Shown one piece after another: positions 50,674 through 62,740 of a stretch of 64,000 nt of DNA (position 1 is the first letter of the stretch; each line of letters opens with the position of its first letter). Source of the DNA: Acanthochromis polyacanthus (Eukaryota > Chordata > Actinopteri > Pomacentridae); assembly GCF_021347895.1 (NCBI RefSeq), contig NC_067132.1:28303757-28367756 (forward strand), given 5' to 3'. The notes below the pieces were generated by a model that worked only from the letters and a program-made list of their open reading frames with translations, had not been told where the DNA came from and ran no database searches. The position numbers and the translations under genes are program-made.

Positions 50674-51042
50674 CTTTACTGTACTAAGACCTGCTTCATG
50701 TACTCTGCCAAAAACACTGTTGTGAAGATGACCATCCTCCCTATGTTTGACTACAGCGATGTCATCTATGAAATGGCGCCTTAGTGTGCCCTTAACAGGC
50801 TTGATGCCCTCTATCACTCAGCCATATGTATTGCAGCCAGTGCACCTTTCTCCACCCACCTTTGTGACCTTTACAAACTGGTGGGTTGACCCTCCCTTCA
50901 CACCAGGCAACTCCAGCTACAAGACTCTATCAGGGAAGACACCCAACCTCCTACATCCCTCACATAACAGTTACCACCTGAGGTGCATTGATTTCATAAC
51001 ACTCTCGAGCCCCAGGTTCTCCACTGATCCGACCTGGTAAAA
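50674..51042 (+). pseudogene. LINE reverse transcriptase C-terminal remnant (L2/CR1-type)
   Basis: The + strand reads VVKMTILPMFDYSDVIYEMA, a stop, then NRLDALYHSAICIAASAPFS, THLCDLYKLVG, a stop and PSLHTR. After a frame change it reads YKTLSGKTPNLLHPSHNSYH, then LRCIDFITLSSPRFSTDPTW. These are the familiar ordered motifs of the thumb and C-terminus of fish L2/CR1-like LINE polyproteins (DYGDVIY, LDALYHSA, YK.L.GK.P). Two stops and a frameshift show it is dead. The remnant ends 36 bp before the cadherin EC5 exon. Confidence 0.75.
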
Positions 51043-51078
51043 TAAAGAACTAAATTTATGCTGTCTTCTGACCACCAG

Positions 51079-51190
51079 GTCATCCAGACCATCACAGCAG
51101 TGGATAAGGACGACTTCGCTAACGGACAGCGGTTTTCTTTCGCTCTGCCTCCACCGGTGAATCCCAACTTCACCCTGAAGGACAATGAAG
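51079..51190 (+). CDS. cdh12: Type II cadherin exon: EC5, N-terminal part
   Basis: This is a 112-nt exon, phase 0 in and phase 1 out, with donor GAAG/GTAATT at 51191. It reads VIQTITAVDKDDFANGQRFS, then FALPPPVNPNFTLKDNE. VDKDDFANG gives the EC5 calcium ligands and NFT is a conserved sequon. KDDFANG and VNPNFTLKDNE are the clearest pointers to cadherin-12 in the window. The exon is two codons shorter than the human cadherin-12 form I recall, which has a longer loop before PVNPNF. The remainder of EC5, the membrane helix and the catenin-binding tail are not in the window. Confidence 0.93.
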
Positions 51191-52585
51191 GTAATTAAAG
51201 CAATCGATATGTTTGTTTGCATTTCTTATGAGTTTTCGCACTCCGCCTACAAGAGGCATCCTTCATTGCCCACATTCCGAGATCCAATAAGCCGCCTTTA
51301 TTTCCTTATACCTTGGAGGCGCAATAAAAATATGCTTTCCGTCAGCTGGGGGATGGTAAACATCTGAAGACGGAAAAGCCACTGGGACGTAGTCTGAGTC
51401 AGGTCTGCATGAAACACAAGAGTCATAGAGGTTTGGCATGTTTGCGCATTGTGTTGTCAAACGGATTACCCGCTCAGGCGCTCACTCTTTCCGCCTTCCC
51501 GTGTGCATTATTTTGTGCCGGCCCAGGGCCAACAGTGGGTGTTGCCATGGCAACCGTTGCAGTCTCAGGTGAATAACCTAGCCCTAGGTTGGTCTGCAAT
51601 CACAGGGCTTTAAAAAGCTCTCAGCCAGGAGAACTCGCGGTTGCCCACTGAGAAGAGGAGTTCACAGCACTCCAGATGAATCCGTGAGCCGGAGAGCGGC
51701 GTGAGAAAACAAGAGGAGGGGAGGCGGCACGAGGGAGATAAAAGGGAGTCGGCGTGATAATAAGAGATAAGTCAGTTCAGTTCTCGGTCCAGTTGCTTCC
51801 CACCTTTCTGTAGATTATATCGAGGTCCACGAGCAAGTCGTGTGGGTGACACTTGTGAGGGTTAGACAGCGAGGATCAGCTGCACCAAAGACACAAGAAA
51901 TATTTTTAAAAATACATGAACAACTAAAATATCAAGTGCATATGTGGTATAAATAGATAACTTGGCACAAGTTTACTTTAGTTTTGCAGATTATATGTCA
52001 ACTTGAACCTCCAAAAAATGAAACTGTGATGATAGTTAAGGAGACCAGGAATTTAGAAGACTTATTTATTGATGTTTCTACTGTAACTGTATTGATACAT
52101 ATTTATTTATATACTTATTAGCTATTAAAACATCACACTGAAGGATTCAGAGGCTTTTAATTGCAAGTATTTGAGGACTTAGGCTCTGGCGTCTGTTAAT
52201 AGGTGTGGATATGTTACATATGTTGTGGAAAAACACTTGTTAAATATATTTCCAATGTCTGTCACCCAAAAATACTCCTTGCACCTCCGCAGCTACACGC
52301 AAACACCTCTTGCTGATTTGCCTTATGCTGTGCTGAGGAATGAGAGTGAGAAAAAAGACAAAAAAAAAATGAACAAGCTGGACTTAATGATGCTTTTCAT
52401 TGACTTTCTGTTGGTTTTTGCTCTACTTTTCGATATATAATGATGCCTGCCAGGTACTGCGAGGCATAGCTGTGAGCAGTAATGTTTAAATTGTGTCCTA
52501 ATACTAATGTGTAAGCATATATTGAGGGAAAAGGGCAGTCGCAATCTGCTACGGTGACTGTCTCATCATCATAAGGTAATATTTT

Positions 52586-53950
52586 GACCATCAGGTCCAG
52601 AAGTATTTGGACAGAAAGTATTGTCATAGTTTCCCCTCAGTACTGCAACACAATGGATTTGAAACGAAGCAATCAAGCTTTAATTCAAGGGGTTTACTAA
52701 AGCATTGCACCAACAATTTAGGAATTAAACTTTTACAGATATATATATAAATAGTCTCTCCATTTTGACAGACTCAAAAATAATCCCTATATTTACGTTG
52801 GTTTGTCCAATTACTTTTAATACTTGCATGCAAATCCTCTGCACTCAATGACTGTCTGAATTCTGGTCGGCAAGTGCTGAGTTTCCTCCTTTTAGAGGCT
52901 CTGCCAGCTCTTTCTGCTTTCAATTTTGTCTGCACTAAGTGAAAAGCAGCTCAGTTGGCTTGTGTTTAGGTGACCGACCACTTGGGAGCAGAGCATTTCG
53001 TCGCCTTGAGAAGCTCTTGATTACCTTTGTGGCACATTTTAGGTCATTATCCATCTGTGTGCTTTCCTGCCGACGTTGCAGCATTTGACTGAATCTGGGC
53101 AGGAAGTGTAGATCCGCACACTTCAGATTCCATCCAGCTGCTTCAAACAGCAGTCACATCATCAATAAACACCAGTGACCCAGTTCTATTGGCAGCGATG
53201 CTTGCCCGTGCTGAAACGCTGCCTCCACCGTGTTTGACAGATGATGTGGTCTGCTATGGATCAGAAGTGCTTTCTTTTCATCTCCGTACTCTTCTCTTCC
53301 CGTCATTCTGGTTCAAGCTTCATTTCAAAGAGTCGTGAACCTGAACTGAGCATGCTTTTGTAGATGTCCTCTACCAATGTTTTCTCTTCCTGAGCGTGAC
53401 TGTTGGTCTATCTTGCGTTAAACTCTCTGTATTTATATTCAGGAAGGTATCTCTAACTCCTTGTCAAAGTTCTTGTTTTAACTAGATGTTCTGTGATCAG
53501 TCACTTTAGTCGTCTTCCATATCTTTCAGAGTTATTGTGTTTGCCAATCTTTTTAAGATTGGCCCAAATAGTTGCTTGGCCACTTGGATGCTTTTGCATC
53601 ACTCTGATAGGCTTGTTTGTTTGTTTTTTCAGCCAACTAAAGGCCTTCCTTCAAGACCTTCATTTGAGAGTTTGTCTTGAGAGAACACTTTCAATCCTTC
53701 TATCTGCTTAATATGTCAAGAAATAACAAGAAAAAAGGTCAGACCTGGCCACAAAACTACATATCTGTCAACTGTCCAATTACATTTGAGCCCTTGAAAA
53801 TGAAGGGGCTGTAAAAAAAAAAAAAATTGCTAACCCCCCTTAATAGCTAATGCAATAGATTTGTTAAACCCCAATAATTAAAGCTACACTCTCAATTGAT
53901 TCAGTCTTTACAGAAGCAAAAATCGCTGTCCAAACCCTTTACAGACCTTG
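52586..53950 (-). mobile_element. Decayed Tc1/mariner element
   Basis: The left end is AGGTCCAGAAGTATTTGGAC. The right end CGCTGTCCAAACCCTTTACA followed by GACCT is its imperfect inverted repeat. The interior follows, block by block, a common fish Tc1/mariner element: GTCCAATTACTTTTAATACT, TTCCTCCTTTTAGAGGCT, TCATTATCCATCTGTGTGCT, CACATCATCAATAAACACCA, GTGACCCAGTTCTATTGGCA, and GTCCAATTACATTTGAGCCC near the right end. The transposase would be on the reverse strand but is broken by many indels. The size, about 1.36 kb, is near full length. Confidence 0.65.
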
Positions 53951-54986
53951 TGATCTTGGCAGGTGTTTTGTTGGGGGTAACAACTCTTGATCGAGTCTTT
54001 CAGGGCAAACTGGTTTCAGATGAACTACGAGAGTAAGTGTAATCCAAAACCCTCCAATTTCTTTGGAAAGGTCTACTTGGATCAGAAAATAAGTGCATGC
54101 TCCCACAGTCAGACCCTACAAACCAAGTGTTCATGGCTGTGGAGACATGATTGACAAGGTGTGCTTTCAGTGCATTGTGCAAATTAAGGTCTTAAAACAC
54201 TACATTTCCCATCCAAATACCCTGCATTTGAAATCAGTCCTCACTCTTGTAAAATTATTCTCTTAGACTTCGTTAGATTTATTACAGCAGAGCCATCTGC
54301 AGCAAAATATTCCCTAAGCATCCAGGAAGAAAGCCCTGCTTTCTTGAAGGATTGATGGCAGTTTTTTGCTTCATGCTGTTTGAGTAATGGTGCTGTTCAA
54401 TTTGGGTTTTAGCTGCTCCCGCATACCATCCCACAGGCTCTTGTTTCTCTCCGACTAGATCTGTGATATAATCCCATGTGGGATGGGTCGATTATGTGTT
54501 ATGACATGGAAATAGAAAATTATTCCGTCTTTAATCATTAGTCAGAGAGAACCTGAAGGAACTGAGGCAGTGTACATGGGAGAAGTTGTTCTTTTAGGGA
54601 TAAGTTATCCCTGAAGGGAAAAAAATCAGTAATGCAGAACAGATTCTTACAATGCTCGCAATTTATGCCTTTTGTTACCCCACTGAAAAGATATTACATC
54701 CAATCAGGTCAGCGTAGAATTGGGATTCAAACGACCATTCTAGCATGCAGGGACTCTTGTAGCTCCACGACAGCTCACTTTTTAACCAGGAAAGCTGTCG
54801 TGCTGCAGCATATACGGCTAGTTGACCAGGTGAAAAAGAGGCTGCTGCCCAGCAAAGCCTCCAGCTTGTTCTGTTGACCGCAGAGTAGCTTCACTGGAGC
54901 AGTTAAATGCCTTGATCAAGGGTGTACTTAGACTAGCTTTAAGACAAAGGAAAAGGGTTCTAGCCACACTTAGATGCACACATACA

Positions 54987-55348
54987 CACTACCGTTAAAA
55001 AGTTTGGGGTTGCCCAGACAATTTCATGCTTTTCCATGAAAACTCACACTTTTATTCATGTGCTAACATAACTGCACAAGGGTTTTCTAATCATCAATTA
55101 GCCTTCCAACGCCATTAGCTAACACAATGTAGCATTAGAACACAGGAGTGACGGTTGCTGGAAATGTTCCTCTGTACCCCTATGGAGATATTCCATTAAA
55201 AATTTCCAGCTAGAATAGTCATTTACAACATTAACAATGTCTAGAGTGCATTTCTGATTAATTTAATGTTAATTCCACTGAACAAAAGCTGATTTTCTTT
55301 AAAAAATTAGGACATTTCTAAGTGACCCCAAACTTTTGAACGGTAGTA
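54987..55348. mobile_element. MITE family R1, copy 5
   Basis: It starts CACTACCGTTAAAAAGTTTG and ends AAACTTTTGAACGGTAGTA. The interior blocks CCATTAGCTAACACAATGTA and GGTTGCTGGAAATGTTCCTC are intact. The total is about 362 bp. The flanking TA is not clean on either side, suggesting decay after insertion. Same orientation as the copies at 20649 and 29759. Confidence 0.85.
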
Positions 55349-57410
55349 TTTACCTTGTTTTATACTCGGTGTCATTCTTAAGCCAGAAACTCAAGTGACA
55401 AACCATTATATTACGGCTTTAACCACTGCTTCTTGTTTCTGCTTACTCATTTATACTTTATTTATGCTAGAATTCCACAGCCACTCGGAATGATTCATAT
55501 CAGTTATTTTCCCCTCAGAATTCTTCTCTTCTGTCTCATCTGCATAAACCTCCTTCTGAAATGTTAAGCTGCTGCAGCCAGAGTTCGCGTGGCTTCAGTC
55601 AGCCTGTATCTGTGCTTAAAAAAAAAAAGAAAAAAAAAGAAAGGGTGTCAGAAATCATATGGCTTTCTACTCGGGCTGTGCATTAGAAGTCATCTGCAGG
55701 GTTCAGACTATCTGGGAGGAACACAGAAAGAAAGAGAGAGACACAACGCACCATACTGTTGACTCCTGTGTCTGATAATTAAAGTAAGCTCTTCACTCTC
55801 AGAGCAGCTTCTTTCATTGCTGATGTAGCGGACCAACAGTTGGTGGCTGCTCTGTGCCAAGCCCTAATACCTCCCTCTGTTGTTGTGCAACTGACGAAAA
55901 TCCCTCTCAGTCACTCACACGACTAACTCTCTCATGACCTCCTTTCCCTGCTCAGTTACAGTTTGCCCACAAAGGATTTTTTTGTGTGAAATTTTTAGGC
56001 TCTGTGCAGACGCCAATATTCTTAAGAACTATTTCCTCAGTTAAATAACCACTTATATCTGCAATTGATTTCTCCTTTTCACTCATGTTTGATCACTTAG
56101 CAATGACAACTATTTTAAAAAGAACCCATTAGCTAGCAGGAAGCCATTGTCTGCACTTGTTAAAAGCTATGCAAATAAAAGACCGCACCGGCTCTGTTTT
56201 ACAAAAAATCGGATCGAGCAGTCGAGCGTCAGTTTTTAGCGAGAAAAGAAAACAGTCTTGGATTCAGATCAAGGCTTTTTTTTGCTCGACGTGGAATTCC
56301 AGTCTTTGTTTGCAGAGACGAAACGCAGGTAATGCAGATGTGTAGATGGAGTTGAAGTGCTGGATGTGCTGCAGTAACTGAAGGTCAAACTCCTACAGTG
56401 TATTAGGCGCCATTAAAGCTGGAAAAACAAGGGGGGATGCTTGTGTTCGGCTGCTCTGGGAAAGCGCTACGTGACAAACCAGTTCTGTTAAAAGCCCTTT
56501 AATTATTTTCAACTTGACTATGCCTACTTTACTACGACTGAAAATTGAATGCCTCTTTGATCTCGTTATCTTCAACATTGTGATGACATTTTCTTCTAAA
56601 AAGGCAATTAAACCGAGGCTATGATCTCTAAATAACCCACATACTCAAATAGATCAATTGATTTCTGAAGGGATCTTCTTCCAGTGTGCACACACAAGGC
56701 CGTATGATATTACAGTTAATCAGCTGTGTTGAAAGAAGCGCTGTCAAGCCATTGATATGTGGGACGTTTAATTAGCTTTTATGTCATTCACACTTCACTC
56801 GCAATGGGAGTTGGACTTCTCGATTGTCAAACACCTATTATCTGCGGAGATGTCGGGATTTGTGTAGAAGGCAGATCGGTTTGTCACGTGTTGGTTTTAT
56901 CAAAATGATCTCACAGTGGAATATTTGATTAATCAAATCAAAATTCAGAATTCACCCGAGTTATTTATTGTTTAAGGTTGAAGTCAATGTTTCTAAAAAA
57001 TTAAATAACCAATGTTGCAATGCAGGAAGACCTCAAACGATTTGTTCCTGCATAAAAGAGCAACATAACAGTATTCTGCAGCCCTCAATCCTTTGATTTT
57101 TTACCATGAAAGTACACAGACCAACCCAGAATTACCCTAACATACTTGAAACACAACCCTTTAACACAACCTGACAGTGTGATGAATATGCTGAATCCGT
57201 TGTGCAAAACATGACTTTTTCTTTTTTTTATTACAAGCAAACTGCTATGTGTTGTCACTGCTGGGCATTTTGTGTGAAGCTACGCCTTACTGAGTCGGGC
57301 TAATCCTTGCTGAATGTCGGGGCTTCTTTTAAAGGGGATAGAACGTATGTCTTTTGATGTGTTTGTTTTTTTTTTTCCTTCTTCTGCATGACAGGGCTAT
57401 TATATTTATG

Positions 57411-57905
57411 GGTCATTCCAGAATTGGAGGACATTTGGGCTGCACATTTTTTGAAAAATAAGCCGTCACTTTTACAATTTTCTGCTCCATATATTAATAA
57501 ATAATAGGTAATAAACTATCAAAGACTTGATTAGCTCAGCTTACACATCAATGGTACCATTTTTATTCCTTGTTTTATGTGTTGTTTGCTAACCACACTC
57601 TAATCACAGTAACAGGGTTGCTATTCCATGCTAACGTTAGCTTTTTCTCAGGAGTAGAAGCTCGGTATTTAGCTAGCTGTTACTGCTGAGGCTGACAATG
57701 TTAAAAACATAGAAGATGAAATACAGATATGCTGAAAAATATAAGAGAGGACATAGCTTTGCTCAAGCCATTCTTTTGGAAAACTGTTTGATGATATTAA
57801 TTCCAGCATTTCGTGTGATTCAATGTTTTCTTCTTTTACCAGCTAAAAAGGTGATGCTAACAGGGTTGTTGTGGGACACACGTTCCATGCATAATAATTA
57901 CCATA
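57411..57905. mobile_element. TIR DNA element, family R2, copy 3, right-truncated
   Basis: The left end GGTCATTCCAGAATTGGAGG is the best-preserved terminus of this family. The order of the interior follows the other copies (ACACATCAATGGTACCAT, AGTAACAGGGTTGCTATTCC, GATGCTAACAGGGTTGTTGT). It stops after about 495 bp at CATGCATAATAATTACC, where the other two copies continue. No right terminus is present. Confidence 0.65.
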
Positions 57906-59404
57906 TTCTGTTTGGTATGGTTCATTTTGGACTGGTTTTGATTCTTTAAGCCCCTTTCAAATCAGAATTCATTGGCAGTATGTTGGTTGTCTGGCTAGCG
58001 GATGCTAAACTGGTTAGCCTGGGTAGTAAGTCTCACCGGTACAGCACATGTAAAGGTACGCCAAAGCATGTAAGCCCTTCTACAGTGTCCACTCACAGTT
58101 TTATCGTGAATTATAAACTAGGTTGGATTGGCAGGAAGTAATTCAAGCAATTTCAAGTGACCCTAAGTCCCTGTGAATAGCTTCTTTGCACCAAAAGTGA
58201 CATGATATTATCACCTGAATGTTATTTATTGCAGGACACAGGGCTATAAGGTGCTTGTCATCTGCTACAATGCTCAGTTAAACCTCTATGGCATGGACAT
58301 GCAGCGCTCTACCCAATATCCTCAATCTCTGATGTGATCTACCTGCTTTTTCTATTATCTAAAGCAAGAATAAAATATATGTATCAGCTGATCAAATACA
58401 GCCGCATACAGCGAAAGGAGTCCTTTCACTTGATTGACAGGTTTGATTCCTTTCCCAAAACACGCGGCTTTGACATATCTGACATACTTCGGTAAAAGCC
58501 ACATTGATAAGAAACTGCATCAGATAGAGCTTAAAGGTGTTTAATTTTTTTTTCAGCAGGAATTCTCCAAAAATGGTCCTTGGTATCATTTAAACCTTGA
58601 TCTGACAATATTATGAGGATTGGAGCTCACAGATAAAACCAAGTTTGTGTAAAGCCGTTTCGAAAATCATAAAACGACAAGTACAAACTGCAGATTCTTT
58701 AAACTTTGCAGCATAGAAGATAGCAACAAAACACACTGCTCCATCTGGTAACAGAAAGAACAATAAACCTCGACAATAGGTGACATTTGCAACCCGTATC
58801 AACATGAAGCATCCAGATTTTTGCCTTCATATATGTTCCTTCCCGAAATAGTGGCACCTCAGCACTATATGCTGCATTCCAAGTGGCAGCTGGAGAGATG
58901 GTTTGTGCTGAATCCCATCAGCGGCACCTACACACACCCACCAAAGTTCACAAGGAATCCAGATAAGTGCATGTGTAGGCAAGTGTGAAGTCTGCAGAGA
59001 TGCAGTTGCGTCGCATGTGTCTATCGCTGGTGTATTTTTAGTTTGCAGAACATAAGTATGATAAAAAAGCAGAGACTCAGTTCTATGATGTCGAGTTTTA
59101 CATACACTATATGCTAAATACCATAAACATCATAGATATGAATGCAGTTATGCATACACATCAGCAATCTTGTGTTTTTCATGGCTGAACTCACTGTTTC
59201 TGTGCTCCAAAAGGCCAACCGCTCCCACAGACTTTGCTGATTTCTGCATTTCTACCAAGAATGTCTTTAATCTGCTGCTGTGAAATCTTACTAAACTTCA
59301 TATCTTGAAAATGGAGAGACTGGAATGCATAAGTGATTCAAAAGTTATGTAAGTGATGCTGCTCATCATTCCAATGCTTTTGGGAAAGTGAAAAATTAAA
59401 AGGG

Positions 59405-60110
59405 AAAAAAGCACTCAGGGAGCGCAGTACTCTGCCAAGACCGGTCATTCCCCCATATGGCATTGTCAAAAATGCAGCATTTGTTTATTGCTTATAGATT
59501 ATCAGAAATTACAGCAACATGGAATGTGGTAATTTAATATAGATGTAGGCATGTCTTATGCATGTGTACGTGTACAGATGCCAAATCACATGGCCTAAAT
59601 GTGTAGGACGGGCGGTGGGAATTGATGGGACTCGGAAACACCCCCACAATTTAATCAGTTGTTCCTTGTATCATTTCTGATGGATAAGTCCTGATAAGTC
59701 CGTCGAGGTGGATTTGTAGTAGGATCACAATCATGCGATCGTCAACAGGCAGCTGACGTAGCGTTCACTTGTTGTCATGGTTACAGTGACGCCATGCTGC
59801 TATCTCACAATGATGCAGAAATCTTTAACAAATCAGTGCACCCAGACTATAAGCTGCATCGCTGCCAAAAACTTATCACTTGGTCATTGTGCCATTTCTG
59901 ACCTTCCCTGAAAATTTCATCTAAATCCGTTAGTCCGTTTTTGAGTAATGTTGAGAACAGACAGACAGACATACGCCAATCATCACATAACTTTACCGTT
60001 CCTTGGCAGAGTAATAATCAACATAGAAAAACTGAAATTGTAATGATCTGTCAGTCTGTTTATGAGTAATGTTGCTAACAGACAGACAGACAGACAAACC
60101 AACGCCGATC
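59405..60110. repeat. Dispersed repeat family R3, copy 3, plus a second tail
   Basis: It starts at about AGCACTCAGGGAGCGCAGTA and CTCTGCCAAG. It includes GGATTTGTAGTAGGATCACA and GTCAACAGGCAGCTGACGTA and ends at CCGTTCCTTGGCAGAGTAAT (about 60014). A second partial tail follows at about 60045-60110, with GTCTGTTTATGAGTAATGTT, GCTAACAGACAGACAGACAG and CAACGCCGATCGTC. The doubled tail suggests a partial duplication or nested insertion. Confidence 0.6.
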
Positions 60111-60600
60111 GTCCCAGAAGTAAAAATGAGGCCGTTTTCCAGTTACCGTAGTTGCTCATACTGAGGCTTGAAGAAGGCATTGAAGTGATCAGTCAATAGG
60201 GCTGTGCACAACTTTTCACACTTGCATGTTAATACCTGAGTGTATTTTTCGAAATCGCTAGAAAGAGCTGGAAAACATTTGCACTAAAAAGCACATTTTG
60301 CCCTTCGTTTCCTGGGAGGTCACCTGCAGCTAGTTAAGCTGCGTCTGTGCTAACCGGTTTCTCCTCTTGATGCGGCTGCAGATGGTCCATCTCACTGCGG
60401 CGTTAATCAACGAGTGCCGCAGCTCTCCTCCACCCACCTGCGCCAGAGAGGAGGTTTTAATGTGAAATTAGCATGACATAATTGATGTGAACTTCCTCAT
60501 TGTGGTCCGTACGAGGACCTGCTCCGCTGCGGTTGCGTGCTTCAAAGTGTTAAGAGGCTGTGATGGCAAGCGACGCATACTCTGAGCTTGTTTGTCTCGC

Positions 60601-60790
60601 TTTGCCTCATCCTCTATCGCTACTACTCCTTCCCTCTCTCTCTTTTCAGCTCACACATAGACACAAACACACTCTCTCCCCCTCCTCCTCCCCTATCCTC
60701 CTCCTCCTCTCATCTTCCAACTCCCCATCTCTCTTCCTTGTTATTTGCGTCTCCACTCCGCTCTCTCAAACACCCACCCACCCCTCCACC
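60601..60790. repeat. CT-rich polypyrimidine tract
   Basis: This is a nearly unbroken pyrimidine stretch of CTCC, TCTC and CCTCCTCCT runs, ending in CACCCACCCACCCCTCCACC. Two overlapping reading frames cross it but have serine-leucine-proline low complexity only. Such tracts can form unusual DNA structures; nothing else indicates a function here. Confidence 0.75.
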
Positions 60791-62379
60791 CATCTGCTTG
60801 CTGATACGGTGATACTGCAAGTCTGACTTAATAAAGCTTGAAGTACGTGTTGTCATTCCAACTGTCGATCATTATAATTATTCATAGATGGAGCAGAGAT
60901 TGGAGTGGGAGGCGAGGTCTCAGAGCATCAGCACGATAGTACAGCATGGCGGAGGTGTTTTCTCTGGGTGGAAAGGGAAAGGTTGCCCTTGTGCACAATT
61001 CAGCATTTTCAGAACTTAAAATATGGCGTACATATATATCGATATAAATATATATTAGCAAGCGGCGTGTCATTTGCAAGCTTCTAGTTAGTCACGTGAG
61101 GCCCAAGTATATTCATCCAGGGGCCTGATTCACCCAGAGGATGCAGTCTAAATGAACAGGGATGATCGAGTAGAGGCTGCTTTTCAGGCATGGTAGTTTT
61201 ATTTATTATTGATATTATGTCATTCTTTATGTCATTATCCACCTGCATATTTTGCCTCCACTCATGCACGGTGCTCTAAGACACCCAGCCGCGTGCAGTC
61301 CATTAAAACTACGCCTATTCATAATACCTGACAGCCTCTTCTGTTCAGATAACCTTTCCCATGCACCAGTAAGCATCGCATGTTAGATTCCTAATTGTAA
61401 ACCCAGCATGTGAAGCGGTCATGTGTAGGCTTTACGTTTTAAGAGTAAGCCTCTTAGCTTCTTTTTTAATGTGCACGCCAAACAAAAGGGAAATGAGCTT
61501 TGCCTGTACTGTTGTAAAAGCACGCAAAGGAGTGGAAAGCGTTCTTATGTGGACAGAAGGACGCAGGTATGAGCTAATGCTAGACACCTCGGCACAACAA
61601 ATGATACTATAACGCTGGGTATGATAAAATTGAGGCTATTAAAATAGAGGAAAACCACATTTATTTCATTATATAGTGTATAGTATCTTTAAAAACAGGA
61701 AGTGGATCCATAAAACCAACACTAGCAGCCATTTTACATTGAATTTGAGACATTTTATTCATAAATAACCTCAATTCAAGCTCTGAATAATAAAATATTG
61801 TACAATGTACTGCATAGCTGTCCATGTACATGAACAGAATTAGGTTGCAGATGCTTTGAATAAAACTTTTAACGCTATAATAAAGCGTCCTTTCTGCTTA
61901 TGCCAAGATAGTAAAGACCAACTGTCCATAGTGAAGGTCAATGCAGCATCGCTAGGTCTTAGAAATGGTTGACAAATACTAGTATTGGCACTACTACTTG
62001 TACTACCAATAATAATATTCTTTATTCAGAATGTACTTTTCAGAATCCAAGTTAAAAAAAAAGACAGATATAAAGGCGATTTCTTGCATATCGCCTGATT
62101 TAATGTTGGAAAAAGGTAAGAACTTTCTCAAAAGAAATGAGGGACAGTTCAAAGGATATTAAAGCTCTAATAAAATAAGGTACAGCCCTTCAATAAAAGT
62201 ATGTTTGAAGAAAGGACTTCAAAGAGGTCAGTGACTCAGCCAACCTGATTTCGCTGCAGAGCCGCAGGGCCCCAACTGCAAGCGCTGCGTCCCCTTTAGT
62301 TTTCAGCCAGGCCCCTGGAACAGACGAAAACCCTCTGAATAGGATCTCAAACTAAGATGTGCAAAAAAGTTTAAAATAT

Positions 62380-62740
62380 AAACTTCCGTTCAAAGGTTCA
62401 AAAGTTTGGGGTCACCCAGACAACTTCATGTTTTCCATTAAAACTCATACTTCCATTCATGTGCTAGCATCATTGCACAAGGGTTTTCTAATCATCAATG
62501 AGCCTTTCAACACCATTAGCTAACACAATGTAGCATTAGAACACAGGAGTGATGGTTGCTGGAAATGTTCCTCTGTACCCCTATGGAGGTATTCCATTAA
62601 AAATCAGCTGTTTACAGCTAGAATAGTCATTTACCACATTGGCAATGTCTAGACTGGAATTCTGATTCATTCAATGTCATCTTCATTGAAAAAAAAATTC
62701 TTTTCTTTCAAAAATAAGGACATTTCTAAGTGACCCTAAG
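62380..62740. mobile_element. MITE family R1, copy 6, right end truncated
   Basis: The left arm TCAAAAGTTTGGGGTCACCC and the interior blocks CCATTAGCTAACACAATGTA and GGTTGCTGGAAATGTTCCTC are clear. It ends at CTAAGTGACCCTAAG, before the last 20 or so bases of the right inverted repeat. The left arm has a small internal repeat (GTTCAAAGGTTCAAAAG). Confidence 0.82.

Larger units (their letters stand above)
47016..51078 (+). other. Intron within EC5 start (4,063 bp)
   Basis: The donor is GTGAGT at 47016; the acceptor CTGACCACCAG ends at 51078. It holds a truncated MITE (47830-48029), an adjoining dispersed repeat (48030-48450), and a LINE fragment split by a hAT element (about 49905-51042). Positions 48600-48900 are very A+T-rich. 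The segment 47530-47800 is unique with several ATTAAT cores and might be conserved noncoding sequence. I see no other gene. Confidence 0.78.

Noticed and set aside
60560..60826. Two overlapping serine/leucine/proline-rich frames
   Set aside because: They are produced by the CT-rich tract and have no coding character.
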